The notes: generated by a model from the sequence alone, not told the origin. DNA of 64,000 nucleotides from Straminergon stramineum (GCA_963920665.1 OY987263.1:41575218-41639217), one strand, 5' to 3'. Numbered from the stretch's first letter, positions 37,901 to 49,458 are shown. Made by a program: numbers and translations.

Positions 37901-38193
37901 CAATATAGGAGCTTGGCGTGCTCTGTCATGTGTCATATAGTAACTTTGGGCCCTTCAATTTACCAACTTAGCTCAATCATATGCTTAGTCATTAGGAACT
38001 TGGAATGCTTATAGAAGTCTTGCCCGGGCCACCTAACATAGTTAGGTTTATTTCATAGAACAATTCACTTTGAATGGCTTAACAAGATTTGAAATTGGTT
38101 ATTGTTGTTATTGGCTTGACGATTGGTATTGAAATAAATATTAAATAATAGTATAGTGAAAATAGATTGGTTATTTCAAATTGTTTATTTTAA

Positions 38194-40123
38194 TCCCTAA
38201 AGTCTTGAAGTCATTTTTTCATTAAAAACCTCTCAAAATTACTACTTTCAATGCAAACAACAAAAAATTTCAAAATTTGTTTCTTTAGCATATTCAACCA
38301 TAGGATCTTGCATTAGACTAGTATGTGAATGTTTGGAAGAAATTTCAGAAACTTTGACTTTTCTAATCACAAGATTTAAGCCTTTAAAGTGAAGAAAACA
38401 TTCAAGTTCTTTTGTTTCTAGCCTGACTAGATTATAAGGCTTTACATCCTTATAACCCATAAGTACCTCAACTTTTCCGAGTGTGTTTTTCCCAAGAAAA
38501 AAGAGCATAGACTTATAGTTATATAAAACAATACTTGCATGTTTAAACTTTCAATGGTGAAATTCATGAAAACAATTTATTCTTGTCCATTGGGACCATT
38601 TTCAAAGCAAGTGGATAAGAACAATGTTTTAGATCTCAAATAAAGTGAAATTGGCAAGCTTTACTCTTCCACTATCGGTACATATAATTGAGGAAATCTC
38701 AAAAATCAAATATTTATTTATTTCATTGAAGAATAAAAGCTTCCTATAGTTAATCTGCAATACTACTTATAAATTTTTTTGAATGGTTAAAAGAATTTAA
38801 TTGCCCCATACAAATAAGCTAAAATATTTAGGAGTGGCCATATATGGTCACTTAGGTATTTAGGTATTTTAACTTCAAATTCTTGTATTGTAAATTGTAA
38901 ATTTAATATTTTATGTTGAAGAATTGAATTGGAAGCTTAGCACCCCTTTTCTCCTTGGGATTTTTATTTGTTTAAAAAATTGTTAAGTCAAAGTAGGTGC
39001 AAGATAGAGGGAAAATTTTAATTTTTGATAGCTTTGAGATGAAATTGAATACACTAAATCCCTATGGTGAAATTCTTCTCAAAGGCAAACTATACCATAT
39101 TCAATTTTTTTGGTAAAATTGTTAAAATTGAGTTTATAAATGGATTCAATACATTTTTGGCAAGAATTTGCTAAGATTGACCACTAAATAAGAATCTTCA
39201 CAATTTTTACATCACATATTCAAATGTAATGAATCAAGGGCAATGGTCAGCTTGGGGTACCCAAAAAGGTTGTCTTAACTACAATGTCAGTCTGCTCTTC
39301 TGTGTTAAACGACTTCATCTTTTAAATTTAATAAAGTATGATTTCAAAAAATGTGGTTTCAATTACCTAGATTGGTAATATATCAAGAAAAACACTTCAT
39401 CACAATCAAAGAATTTTAAGAATTTTTAATGAATTTTTAGTTGAAAAAGTAAATTTTGTCCTATATACATAAAATCCTCAATAACGAGCATTTGGAATAT
39501 CAAATAATTTTATTTCAAAATTGTTTTTGGAAATGATTTATATTTTGTGGTCCAATACATAAAATAATTCATTTTATCAATAAAAATTTAATAAATTGTG
39601 CATTATGATGCCTACAAATCCCCTAATTTGAGCATTTTTTTCTCACGTCTATGAATAGATCTAAAAATTTCAAATTTAAAAAAACAATCTCATCAGGAAT
39701 ATACATTTTGAACCCATTGAGGTGCACGATTTTATTTTTTTCATTTTAGGGTCTTCTTAATTGATCAAAATGAACAAATTAGACAAACTTCAAAGGTTTT
39801 AAACAAAAATCACCTAATTAGTGTGTCCAAAAAGTGATACCCCAAGCTGACCATTGGCCTCAAATCTTTCAACATAGACAAAAATCTAATCTACCAAAAA
39901 TAAATAAATAAAACATGTATTTGCCTTTATGCACTCACTTGTTTTGGGCTTATTGTGGCATAACTTTTGCCCCTATGTAGCTATTGAAATAAAAAATATT
40001 CTCCCAAAGCTATTAATTTTACTATCTTGAAAAATAGTTTTATAATATTTTGCCCAAAATTGAAACTATAGGTACCTTGAGGAAATCATGAATTCCATGA
40101 GGGGACTCTTGGAACTTTAGGGG
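38194..40123. mobile_element. TTAA-flanked TIR element, copy 3, carrying a nested insert
   Basis: The left end TCCCTAAAGTC and right end ACTTTAGGGG are bounded by TTAA (38190-38193 and 40124-40127). The interior near 38.28-38.36 kb matches copy 5 near 61.80-61.86 kb (TTCAACCATA, then AATTTCAGAAACTTTGAC). A second element (39238-39859) has inserted into it, which accounts for much of the 1.93 kb length. Confidence 0.7.
39238..39859. mobile_element. nested TIR element with TCAA duplication
   Basis: The ends GGGCAATGGTCAGCTTGGGG and CCCCAAGCTGACCATTGGCC are inverted repeats with one mismatch. A 4-bp direct repeat TCAA flanks both sides (39234-39237 and 39860-39863). The 622-bp element is non-coding and sits inside the TTAA element. 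The 4-bp duplication and GGG termini recall Sola-type elements, but this is inference. Confidence 0.8.
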
Positions 40124-40523
40124 TTAAATCGGTTAAAAAATTTCTTTGAATAAACAATTACAATGTTGTATTGACATTTCAAAATACATTGGTTATATCA
40201 TTTTTGTTTTCAAAACAATTACTTCATTTAAATAAAAAAGTAAATTACAAAAGGCAAACAAGGCCTTGGTATTATTGGCTTCAAGTGTCAAGTTTATGTT
40301 GGATAATGCCAAATAAGAGAGTTGGAAGATTTTACTAGGGAGAAAATGAAATGGAGTTTACCATCTTTGACAAGCCTATGAAATTCATTATATTCAATAA
40401 CAAAAAAGGAATATTAAATTATATAATGAAAAATAATGAAAATTTTAAAAATGATATTATTAATAGTAAAAAACAAAAATTGATTTCCTCTAATTATTTT
40501 TATTTTTTTAGTAGTATACTCAA

Positions 40524-41265
40524 GGGTCATTGCAAGAAAGATCGTCCGTTTTTTGTAGCATTTTGCATAGTGCTCATGATTTTTTCGGGAATATTGTATA
40601 TTTAGAAAAATAATTTTTTTTAAATGTAAAAAATATGTTTAATGTATACACCTTTAAGAAGAAGGTACCTTAGGAAGAAAAATCATAGAAAAATTCTCTA
40701 AGTAGGAGAACTAGAAAAGTGCAAAATCTCATGAAAATAGGTACTTTCACATTTTAATTTGTAAAAAATAGGAAAAACAATTTTCGAAGAAACGAAAAAT
40801 TGGACATTTGGGAAGACTTCATGTTGAAGATATTTCACCAAGAGAATGATCTTGAAACCATTTTCAATGTTCAAAATTGCGCACACAAGGGAGCTCTATT
40901 TGCATGAACGTAGAGGACATAAAATCATGTTTTTTTAAGAGATCTTTGGAAGGCACATGTGTGACTAGAGTGGGAATAGACCATAGAAATTTCATCTCTG
41001 TATCATCAATTTTGGGTACTCCCGTACTCCCTAGTACTAAAAAGCCCTAAACTGCAAAGTGTGACAAATTAGCTAAATTAAAATTTAATTATAAATTGAT
41101 TTTTGAAAATTTCTGAAAAAATGAGGGATCTAATTACTATCAAGTTATCCATCTCCAATAAAAATTTCAAGTCAATTGGGTTCATACTTCAAAAGTTATA
41201 GCACAAAACAACTCCATCATTCCAAGTGTGACGCAAATTAATTTTAGTCTTTCTTGCAATCACCC
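40524..41265. mobile_element. TIR element, GGGTGATTGCAAGAAA family, copy 1
   Basis: The left end GGGTCATTGCAAGAAAGA and right end TCTTTCTTGCAATCACCC are inverted repeats. The flanking direct repeat is TCAA (40520-40523 and 41266-41269). The interior is homologous to 63048-63775, for example the shared block AAATTCTCTAAGTAGGAGAA. It is 742 bp with no transposase. Confidence 0.8.
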
Positions 41266-41567
41266 TCAAACCATTTAAATTTACTCATAAATCAATATGC
41301 AATGGTAGTGCAAAATAAATTAAATGAAACATTTAACTACTTTTGTGCTTTTCAAAGTCCAAAATTAATAATAGGGAAAAAATGGTCATCAAGAGATAAT
41401 GTCACAAAACATTGGGAGATCTATGCAAAACATCGAGAAATCAATACAGAACATTTGTAGATCTATACAAACATCCATAGGTCTCTAGATATTATCATTG
41501 GGAGATCTCTAGATGTTTTGTCTAGAATTCACTGACTAATCCAAAAATAATTAAATGTGGCATTTAA

Positions 41568-42231
41568 TCCTAAATGCCTAAGGTTTCTTTTGAGCTTCTT
41601 AGAGTTTGCTCAAAATTGAACAAAAAGTCAACATTTTGATCAAATTTATTAATTTAAAAAAATTGTAACCGTACAAATTCAAACTAGACATATTAGAGAT
41701 CACATGGGAAAAGAAAATACAACCATATCACCTATGGATTGAAAGATTATAATGTTTGATTATGAGGGTGTTAAAACTACAAAAGTGATTTGAAGTCTTT
41801 CAATCTTCTTTTCAATTTTCACCTGTCAAAACTAAAAAGGTTGGTCACCAAACAAAAATGAGGTTAAAGAGCCTAACATGCTTAATCCCAATCAATTTAT
41901 GGCTTCTTGAAATCTACTCTACAATTTTTTCAAATGAATTTTAATGTGTTTTTTTCTCCAAGATCTAGTGTATTTGAGTCTCATTTCCATGAGAGCCTCC
42001 AACAATATGGAAAGTCAAGATTGCAATAGACCCCCTTGGACAATATCTTGTAAATTTTAAATTTTAAAAATCATAATCATTCATTTTCAAAATCGGATTT
42101 TTGATGCTAAAACTAGACTTCAAAAAGAATTTTCCAAAAATACAAACTACTAAAAATAGAATCTTGGTTAGGTTTTATTTAACTTCAAAGTTTTGCTGAC
42201 ACCAGAATTTGGTGCCTTTGGCATTTAGGAG
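41568..42231. mobile_element. TTAA-flanked TIR element, copy 4
   Basis: Homologous throughout to 2091-2727, for example GTAACCGTACAAA and ATTGAAAGATTATAATGTTT. The ends TCCTAAATGCC and GGCATTTAGGA are bounded by TTAA (41564-41567 and 42232-42235). The length is 664 bp with no coding capacity. Confidence 0.8.
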
Positions 42232-42419
42232 TTAAGTTACTCCTCAGGATACATTATCATCAAAAATAGGTGAGAGCCTGAGAGGTAGTGAGGAAGGGTG
42301 ACTAAGAGGAAGCCAAACAAGAATAGCGTGATCGTAAGGCTATGTCTTAGGTGAATAATAATATTGATAGTAGGGTAATTAAACTCATGTTAGGAGGCAA
42401 AGATTGAAACTATTTCCAA

Positions 42420-42577
42420 TTAGTTGATTGTAAGGGGTCTATCTGGTAGGGAAGGTCGCAAGGGATTTTAGGTCAGAAGGATGGGGGTCGAAAGGGGGTA
42501 GGAGTTCAGGTTGGAAGGCAAGTCAAAAGGGGGTTTGGGTTTGGGATTGGAAGGAGGGTTTGGAAGGGTCAGGGTCC
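42420..42577 (+). repeat. G-rich, purine-biased tract
   Basis: The plus strand carries many GGG/GGGG runs separated by a few bases (for example gatgggggtcgaaagggggt), so it has G-quadruplex potential. No gene is seen. Confidence 0.6.
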
Positions 42578-42889
42578 GACTAAGGTAGTTTGCTCCTAAA
42601 GTGACCATTTAAGAACTGATTGCCTTTCCGAAGAAGCTAAACTCATTGAAACAATTTTCATTAAATTTTTGTAGGAAGAAAAATTGAACTGACATCTAAC
42701 CCAAGTTGTTTCATGTTTTTTGGACCTTTGTGGAATTAGTTACAAATTTTTGAGGTTGAAATGCAATGGTCACTAAAAGCGACCATCTCTTGAAATGAAC
42801 ATTGTTGGAATATGAAAGAAAGCAAAATGTACCCCTGTGTCAAAATTGCTTCTAGAGCATGGACACTTCAAGAGCAGTCTACTTTAGTC
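42578..42889. mobile_element. TIR element, TAAGGTAG family, second full copy
   Basis: The left end GACTAAGGTAGTTTGCTCC and right end AGCAGTCTACTTTAGTC are imperfect inverted repeats over 312 bp. The interior matches the reverse complement of 33907-34184. Non-coding. Confidence 0.75.
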
Positions 42890-43049
42890 GGGGTGGGTGG
42901 GTGTCGGACCAGTCGGACCCCTTTGAATTTTTATTTCAAAAAATTAATTATTTCAATTTTTTATTAATTTATTAATTTTAGAAAAGAAAAAATGAAAATT
43001 CATCATTTTTTTTCAGATTTTTTTAGTTTGCTTGCATATCAAGTCATGA

Positions 43050-43215
43050 GTTGGAGCCTCGTGAAATAGATTAGGCTTACATAGGTTAGATTAATATAGC
43101 TTAGACTTGTACAATAGACTTACATAGTGTAGACTTATGTAGATTAGACTAGGTTAGATTTGCATAGCTAAGGCTTACATGGTAGACTTACATAGCGTAG
43201 ACTAGGTGAAATTTT
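43050..43215 (+). repeat. degenerate short tandem repeats (TAGACTTACATAG-like)
   Basis: About ten imperfect units of roughly 13-18 bp built on tagactTacatagnGTAGACT occur in a row. This is a local minisatellite with no coding potential. Confidence 0.7.
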
Positions 43216-43294
43216 TTGCAATAAATCCAAAGAAGATTCTTTTTTAGAAGATGCTAGTTTACTAAGTGCATGGATTTTGTTTCTTGGCATTCCA

Positions 43295-43410
43295 ACTTAT
43301 CTCCAAACACGTTGTGCAGTGTGAATGCTGTTGTAGATAGGATTTGGACTTTCGAATGAGGAGCCGATGCCAAAGTCTGTGTCCAAAGGACAGAGCCAAT
43401 AAATGACTCA
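43295..43410 (+). repeat. dispersed repeat, GATAGGATTTGGA family, copy 3
   Basis: GTTGTGCAGTGTGAATGC, GTAGATAGGATTTGGA and GGACAGAGCCAATAAATGAC align with 31300-31475. It marks the border between the AT-rich block and the lower-repeat region holding MIR535. Confidence 0.6.
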
Positions 43411-45806
43411 TCTTCTGCCTCCGCTTCCAAAGTGTAAGCGACCCTCGACTGGGATCTGAACGGATGGTGGCGCCGAACTATCTTAAACTGAAGCTACAGT
43501 ACGTTACTCCAGCAAGCAAGCGATCGCTCGCATGCTTGCATTTCAACTGGAATGACAGCCCAGCCAGCAGTGCACCATCTTAACTTTCTACAGTAGCGTG
43601 CTGGCCTGATTGCGACTCAACTAATGGCGGTTACCCTGCACTAGATGAGCTGTCGAACTTTGACTCTTTGCGTTGTGACCGGGTTTGTGACCCCACTACT
43701 CCAACACCAGACCCAATGCAGGCATCCCCAAACTTTGCCTTCTTTCGCTCTTGCTACTGTACAGGAAGCTCGCTCTTTCCTGACGGTTGATGACGTCGAA
43801 CACGATACAGTAGCTTGCTGGAGCCACTTTCCCTGTTGACTTAAGTTGGCCTTTCCAATGGTCAGTGTTTCCATCGCTGGATGGCACGTATACTTATACT
43901 TTTCCCGTATATATTCGATGACATTCTTTCCATGTTCTGTCAACCGTATCAATCCTTAAAAGTCACACCAAGCTGAATTTTCAGTGCATTTTGAGAATTT
44001 GTGACGTTGAAGGTCAAGTTTGATTGACGGAGGTCGTGCGGAAGTTACTCTGGAAGAGTTGCACTTGTGAGGCTTTTAGCTTTTCGTGTGACGTGGCATT
44101 TCTTAGGTGAAGGTTCAAATGAAGGAGTAAAATAAAATGGACCAGACGATAGGAGACTAGTGTTGTGATAGTTAACTTAGTTGTTGCTGGTTTGGATGAC
44201 GGCCTCCAGTTAGAAGTCACATACTAGAAGCACTCAGTCGTTGTCCTGTCTGCAGCGGCTTCAATTGCGATGTGAAAGGGGAAAATCAATCAGCTATGGG
44301 AAGTGAGGGTGCCTGGCTTTGCATGGACAGGGTTCACCAGAGGGGCGGTTTAGGTGATTGGGAAATAAGTTACTGAACCCACTCGCCAGCCAGCAAGGTA
44401 AGTATTACTATCTAATGTGACGGATTCCTTGCTTTCCTCTGGCTGCTGTGAAGTCATTCTGTGGCCCTTCGATGGTACTGCTGTGGGTCATATAAAATGT
44501 CGTCGTCGACTTTGTGAGCTCTGCTCTGGACCCATGTTCCAGACTGCCTCATGATGAGAGGGGTGGAGTGAGTGATGAGCTTCGACTTCTGGCAGCAGAG
44601 CCTGCTGCTAACGATGGCGCTGGACTTGATGAATCGTAAGGCCCCGCGTAATAAGGTCGCCATCCCTGGGACACATTCTACACAACTGCACTGCCTGGTT
44701 TAGAGCCCTTTTTTAACCATTTTCGGAGACAGGCAGTAAAGAACGCTCTGCAGTCGCAGCAGCCGTTTTCTTACTCTGACGGACCCGCTGCCTGCCTGGC
44801 TGCCTGGGTGGGCTGCTTCTTCCTCGCATGCAAGGCCCCACTGTTCCCTGGTCATTAATTCCGCATTTCAGAACTTGACTTCACTGGGACATGACGATCG
44901 ACTCTGATTTCCTGTTGAAAAAACGACTACAGCGCCAATTTTTACAGCACGAGCTCCCACTTGCTGGTGGTAACTAGCAGTATTCACCAACGTGGCTAAA
45001 TTTAGCAATCGAAGCTTCTACCAAATCTTTTTTCATGCTACCCGAAAATGTGGACTAATAATGCAGTGTCAAATTTGAAGTTTAAGCACATTTCGTCGTG
45101 CTTTAAGCAACTTGAGCTACTTCAGAAAATAACATTAGGGAGCACTGCTAGTAAGTAATATGGGAACCAAGCAAACCTCGTGGTTCATCTGTCCACATCT
45201 GCAGTCAACCTTGTGTGGTCTGAACTTCGTGGTGATCCGGCTTGGGTCCCGCAGTTCCCGAATTCCAGACGACTAAGCGCGAAAGGTTCCCCAAATCACG
45301 TAACTGTGCATCTCAAAATATTCCTAGATTGGGCTCACGGACGCTCTTCTTTTTCACCCCAGCACCAAAAGCTTCAAAAGATGATCTTTTTTACTGTGTT
45401 TCAGATGCCATTAAGATGGCTCAGCACCGCTAGCCCAGTTTTAATCCGATCTCTCTCACTCTTCCCACCTGGGCAAGCAGACCAGGGCCCACCCTCGCAC
45501 ACAACGTCTTTATGAAACCCCTGGTCTCTCGTTTGCATAAATGGCTTCTGGTGCCGCTTCGTTAAACATTCTTCTCACTTCTTCAGACTCTCATCACTAG
45601 GCTCTGCAGGCTGCTCTCTTTCGGGTGCCGTATGTGGTCGATACGAAGCTTACTCGCTCTGGTTGGTGCTGGGCGAAGCTAGCTTCTTTCTCACCCAGAT
45701 CGATGTTCTTGGATGATTCCAGCGATGGTGTTCAGTAGTAGTCATGCTTAGATTGGCGGACACGTGTTTGTGTTGGCAGGCCTTATCTCTGATGTCTATT
45801 TAAATC
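43411..45806. other. low-repeat region; one small ORF, probable MIR535 upstream DNA
   Basis: The composition is more balanced and no TIR element is recognised. Apart from the small minus ORF at 44454-44663, no coding sequence is supported. The open frames at 43641-43952 (-) and 45180-45515 (+) lack recognisable features. A CACGTG G-box lies near 45760, about 50 bases before the microRNA hairpin, and may lie in its promoter or transcript. Confidence 0.45.
44454..44663 (-). CDS. candidate small protein with mitochondrial-type leader
   Basis: A 69-codon frame, MATLLRGALRFIKSSAIVSS onward, ends ILYDPQQYHRRATE with TGA at 44454-44456. The ATG context (CAGGGATGGCG) is good for a plant start. The first 50 or so residues have many Arg, Lys and Ser but no Asp or Glu, as in mitochondrial presequences. 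An acidic stretch (VDDDILYDP) follows. GC content is higher than in the surroundings. I do not recognise the family; a short stress-type or organelle protein is possible. The alternative is chance, since the frame is short. Confidence 0.4.
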   Translation of the reverse strand: MATLLRGALRFIKSSAIVSSRLCCQKSKLITHSTPLIMRQSGTWVQSRAHKVDDDILYDPQQYHRRATE

Positions 45807-45889
45807 GGTGACAACGAGAGAGAGCACGCTGGAATGCTCTCATGTACGAAACATGGCTGTGTTCTTGCGTGCCCTCTCCCGCTGTCGCC
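45807..45889 (+). ncRNA. MIR535: MIR535 microRNA precursor
   Basis: The 21-base segment 45809-45829, beginning TGACAACGAG and ending AGAGCACGC, is identical to plant miR535 as I know it from moss and rice. It lies on the 5' arm of a hairpin. Bases 45807-45829 pair with 45867-45889, with one G-U pair, three A-C mismatches and no bulge, and the loop is 37 bases. The expected star strand, with 2-base 3' overhangs, is 45869-45889 (GTGCCCTCTC...GTCGCC). miR535 is related to the miR156/529 group and acts by guiding cleavage of complementary mRNAs, reported to include SPL genes in some plants. The sense and size fit a DCL1-type precursor. The minus strand folds too, but would not give the known mature sequence. 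Confidence 0.95.
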
Positions 45890-47246
45890 AAGCTTGTCAG
45901 TTCCTTCACGTCAGTGCACATGTTGTCTCCCAGACTCACCGTTTTAGATTTGTCTAGAAGCTGTCTAATCGAGTCAGCGAGTCAGTTGTGTCTAGAGGCT
46001 GTAAGTCGGAGTTTGAGGTTTATCAGTCCAGATTTTTGAGTTTTAAAAAAATTCTTGAATAAACTTCTTTAGTGGAGTGCAAATGAATTGATCTGAGAAA
46101 TTGGACTCTTTCCTGCGTTAGTTTCCAGGTCCTGCCTAGAAGCGCAGATGTCGCCTTGACTTCCAGTGTGCCGAAATGTTCGGAGTTTCTTTTGAAGGAT
46201 GTTCATTGTAGGCGTGCGATGATATTCTGGTTTGGAGGTCTTCGTTAAAGAGTCTATTTCTTACATGTTCCTACCAGATGCCTATTGTTTATATCTGTGA
46301 GATTTAAGCAGCAGTGTTATATAAATCTCGTGGTATTTGATTTTTTGTCTGGAAAACGGCTGTGCATGTGCATTGCCATATTCTTCACTTACATACATAA
46401 ACTGTGCCAGTTCTTGTAACTGTGTTCTTTATTTCGTAGTTACTAGATTTTTGTGACAGCTCCTGGATTGTCAGGAAATGTAAATGATGACACTTGCTGT
46501 AATCAAGCGTGTACGCGTGGAGCACGGCTTTTAACGGGTGCAGTACATGCTCAGTCTCGTAATTACAACTGTTCTGCTGCATTAGTTAATGCATTCAGAA
46601 ATTTAAGCTCACTTCCGTGTACCTGGTTTTCCGCCTTTGCTCAGAACTGACAAACAAGAGAATGAATTAGTTGGACCATTATCCATTCTGTATGGATAAT
46701 GGCTGCATATGGCTGGATGCATCCCTCCATATAGTTTTTATTGGCATTCCAAGAAGCTTTCTACATTCGAAGGAAATGCATGTGCTCTCTGGTCATGCTT
46801 GGGGTTTTTTAGGCAATATACCCAAACCTTACGTTTCAGTAAAATCGATTTTCTAAAGTTGGTATCTACGGTTGATGATGAGTTGTGACAGTCCGACAAT
46901 ATTTACGCACATCACCAGTACCTATTGAAAATAACATCCACTAGCAAGCAAGGAAATTGAAGATTCACACTACTGCAAAACCGTTCAATAATCAATGCAC
47001 ATTTGAATTGTAAATAGTTGTTACCCCCAGAAGTAATGTGAGAGAAATTGCAAGATACAATCAGCTACTGGAAGTGTCTTCAGAACTGTGTCTGAAGCGA
47101 GGTTCTATGAGATGGTTGTGCGCGCAAACTTTTCAAACTTTTTCCTATGCTAGCAAAATAACTACTGCAAATAAAAGACTGCAGAATATGTAAACCTTAA
47201 CCATTTAAACTCTTCCGGAAATGTTTCCATTGTTAGAACACTGCAG
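45890..47246. other. probable 3' part of the MIR535 transcript and flank
   Basis: No protein gene is recognised. The stretch stays low in repeats to about 47.2 kb and may contain the rest of the primary microRNA transcript. No polyadenylation site or intron could be fixed. Confidence 0.4.
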
Positions 47247-48043
47247 TTATGAGAAGACATTAGCATGTTTGGCATTCTCCTTTAAATTGTTAGAACACGA
47301 GTGACAAAATTTCTTGTTCAAATATGGATTTGAAGTGCCACCCGAGAATCCCAGCATTCGTCGAAAGAAATGTAGGAACAGCGAATCGAAGGAGCACCTA
47401 TCCGGTTCGTCTTCTTGCAACAAAAGCAATACATGGAAATCAATCCGTTGCAAGCAAAAACAAGTGAATGTTAAATTATCTGTAACAACTCATTACTCTG
47501 GGCCCTTCAGATCTGCTGGATTGGAGTTCAACTTCAAACATGTGATGACAACTTCATTCAAGAGTACGTAACAACTGAGGTCTAAGCACATATGAAATAA
47601 AATAAGCTCGATTTACAAAATTACTGTACTACAAACTATGTCCAGGAGCAGCGAACGCAAACCAGACTACCGTAGTAACTTTCCGGTTACATAGATTTAA
47701 TTGCAGGGTCCCGGTTTCAGAGAAACTGGAAGCCCAATGTGAGCAGACCGTGGTATTTCAAATGCAGGTCACTTAAATACTGTATTGTGACCTGCAGAAT
47801 GCATCAATTGCACTTTGGAAGCTGTGGCCTTGTGCCAGGGACACTCGTTCATTCAATTACCAATATCCTCAAATACCACTGCAGACAATCAGTCCTACAG
47901 GTACAAGAACTGAAGCGATCACGTCAATTTCCCAGGGCTGACTAAAATTCTTTTCATTAATCACAAATGAAGCACCATTAGCTTCATCTTCTTTGGAAGG
48001 AAATGAAAGAAGAGTCACTGCAAGTGCCGAAAATCACCATTAG

Positions 48044-48203
48044 AACGTCAATTTCGTTAAATTGGCGGTATTCCAATACTCTGGCACGTTTCAGAACTGT
48101 TCTGAAATATAAATCCATACCAGTCCTAGATTTTAGACTTATATGTACATGTAAACTACAATTTTGGGCGTTGGAATCGCGCCACTTCAATGAAATTGAC
48201 GTT
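48044..48203. mobile_element. MITE, GTCAATTTC family, short form
   Basis: The left end AACGTCAATTTCGTTAAATT and right end CAATGAAATTGACGTT are inverted repeats over 160 bp. A TAG triplet flanks both ends and may be the 3-bp target duplication. Non-coding. Confidence 0.8.
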
Positions 48204-48273
48204 TAGTTTGATCTCCCAAAGCAAATATCACTAACTAAACAGTCTCCAATTTGAAAGCTGTAGAAGAGCATAC

Positions 48274-48402
48274 CTGACTGTGAACGGTAGTACCTCTGAT
48301 CACTGACGGTAATAATGAGCTAGCTTCCACCAGGAGTTCGAGCAACAGTTGAAAATTTAATTCTGCGAGATCCTGAACGAAACTTTCCAGCAGCTTGTGT
48401 AT
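48274..48402 (-). other. candidate coding exon, unknown gene
   Basis: An open segment of exactly 43 codons lies between a GATGAAG acceptor and a good donor (AGTCAG|GTATGC). It reads IHKLLESFVQDLAELNF, then a Leu-rich stretch (LLLELLVEASSLLPSVI). It looks like a helical protein segment. The family is not recognised and no in-phase partner exon was confirmed. Confidence 0.25.
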
Positions 48403-49294
48403 CTTCATCGAAGGACATCCAAATTTTAACTTACATGCAGCATAGGGACACCCTACCATGCAGTTACGTACGACAGATTAAAAAACCTCACCAAGCTGCT
48501 GGTTCTATTATCGGCGCGTGCCTCTAAAATGGGTGGATTGACTTTCGTGCTACAGTCTGCCGCACAGTCCTTAACTAATAAGATTATTTAACGAGAGAAG
48601 CAGCTTTTTATACTCAGCTTTGTCAGGAGGGACCAAAAGATATTGAATGCCAAGAGTACGTTAGGTCATGCTAATTGATGAGCAAAATCCTTGCATGAAT
48701 CAACAGATATCTACAGTCAGTCAAGTCAATGTAAGCCATTGAGCTTATCAAACGACAAACTGTTTGAAGAGAAATTTAAGAACTTATCGAACTTAATTAC
48801 TAGCATGTAAGTTAGCAGAGGTTAGAGCTTAGAAGTCACCTAAGCAACGAACTATCGCTGGGTTCCCGACTCTAGAGATATCAATGACACCTGTGGCTTT
48901 AATTGGTTTCTGCTGAATTTCAGTAAAAGTTTCGTTTTGCGTAATTGAGTAAAAAGCTGGGTCCTAAAAAAAAGAATCAAAGAAACTGAACCGACCTACT
49001 GGTAACTAAAGAAGAAATTGTGACCATTGCAATGGAGCCAGACTTGTGCCATCAAAGGCACAGAGCTTCAAAAAACTAGCTAGATCTGGCTTAGTTCAGA
49101 AGCTCCACACCTTATTAACAAGTCTGTTTGTAAGTTGGACTAGCACGGTTGTGAGTTTTGACTCCTTTTTGAGAAGTATGCGCTGACAGTCCCATTCAGA
49201 TAGCAAGCATGGAGGAAGCTACCTTTTCATTTATGGAACCCGGTACCAATTAAACTTTTGATTCATGCCGTTCAAAGGTAGTGCATTAAATTAC

Positions 49295-49458
49295 CAGCGT
49301 TTCTCTTGATCGGCAGTAAAACTTGCGATCCTATCAGCTTGGGTTGCGCATCTGCGGGTCCTGTTGTCCGTTGCCTTGTTGACCACTTGACCAGTTAAAG
49401 CTTTTGCTGTGCTTGACATGTTTTTAGGGATACCGTTCGCATTGGAGTAAAATCGTTC
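49295..49458 (-). other. candidate coding exon, unknown gene
   Basis: Bounded by a pyrimidine-rich acceptor (ttttgtcactggag) and a donor (GCTG|GTAATT). The open frame contains KNMSSTAKALTGQVVNKATD and RRCATQADRIASFTADQEKR, a hydrophilic segment of plausible composition. It is not recognised. It could belong with the other minus-strand segments in this region, but phase continuity was not shown. Confidence 0.25.

Larger units (their letters stand above)
34207..43294. other. AT-rich block without supported genes
   Basis: No exon is supported in about 9 kb. It is composed of TIR elements listed separately, a further TAAGGTAG-family piece at about 36860-37200, and AT-rich filler. Confidence 0.6.

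Noticed and set aside
44775..44815. TGCCTGGCTGCCTG segment resembling miR160
   Set aside because: It has several mismatches to miR160, and no complementary arm was found nearby.
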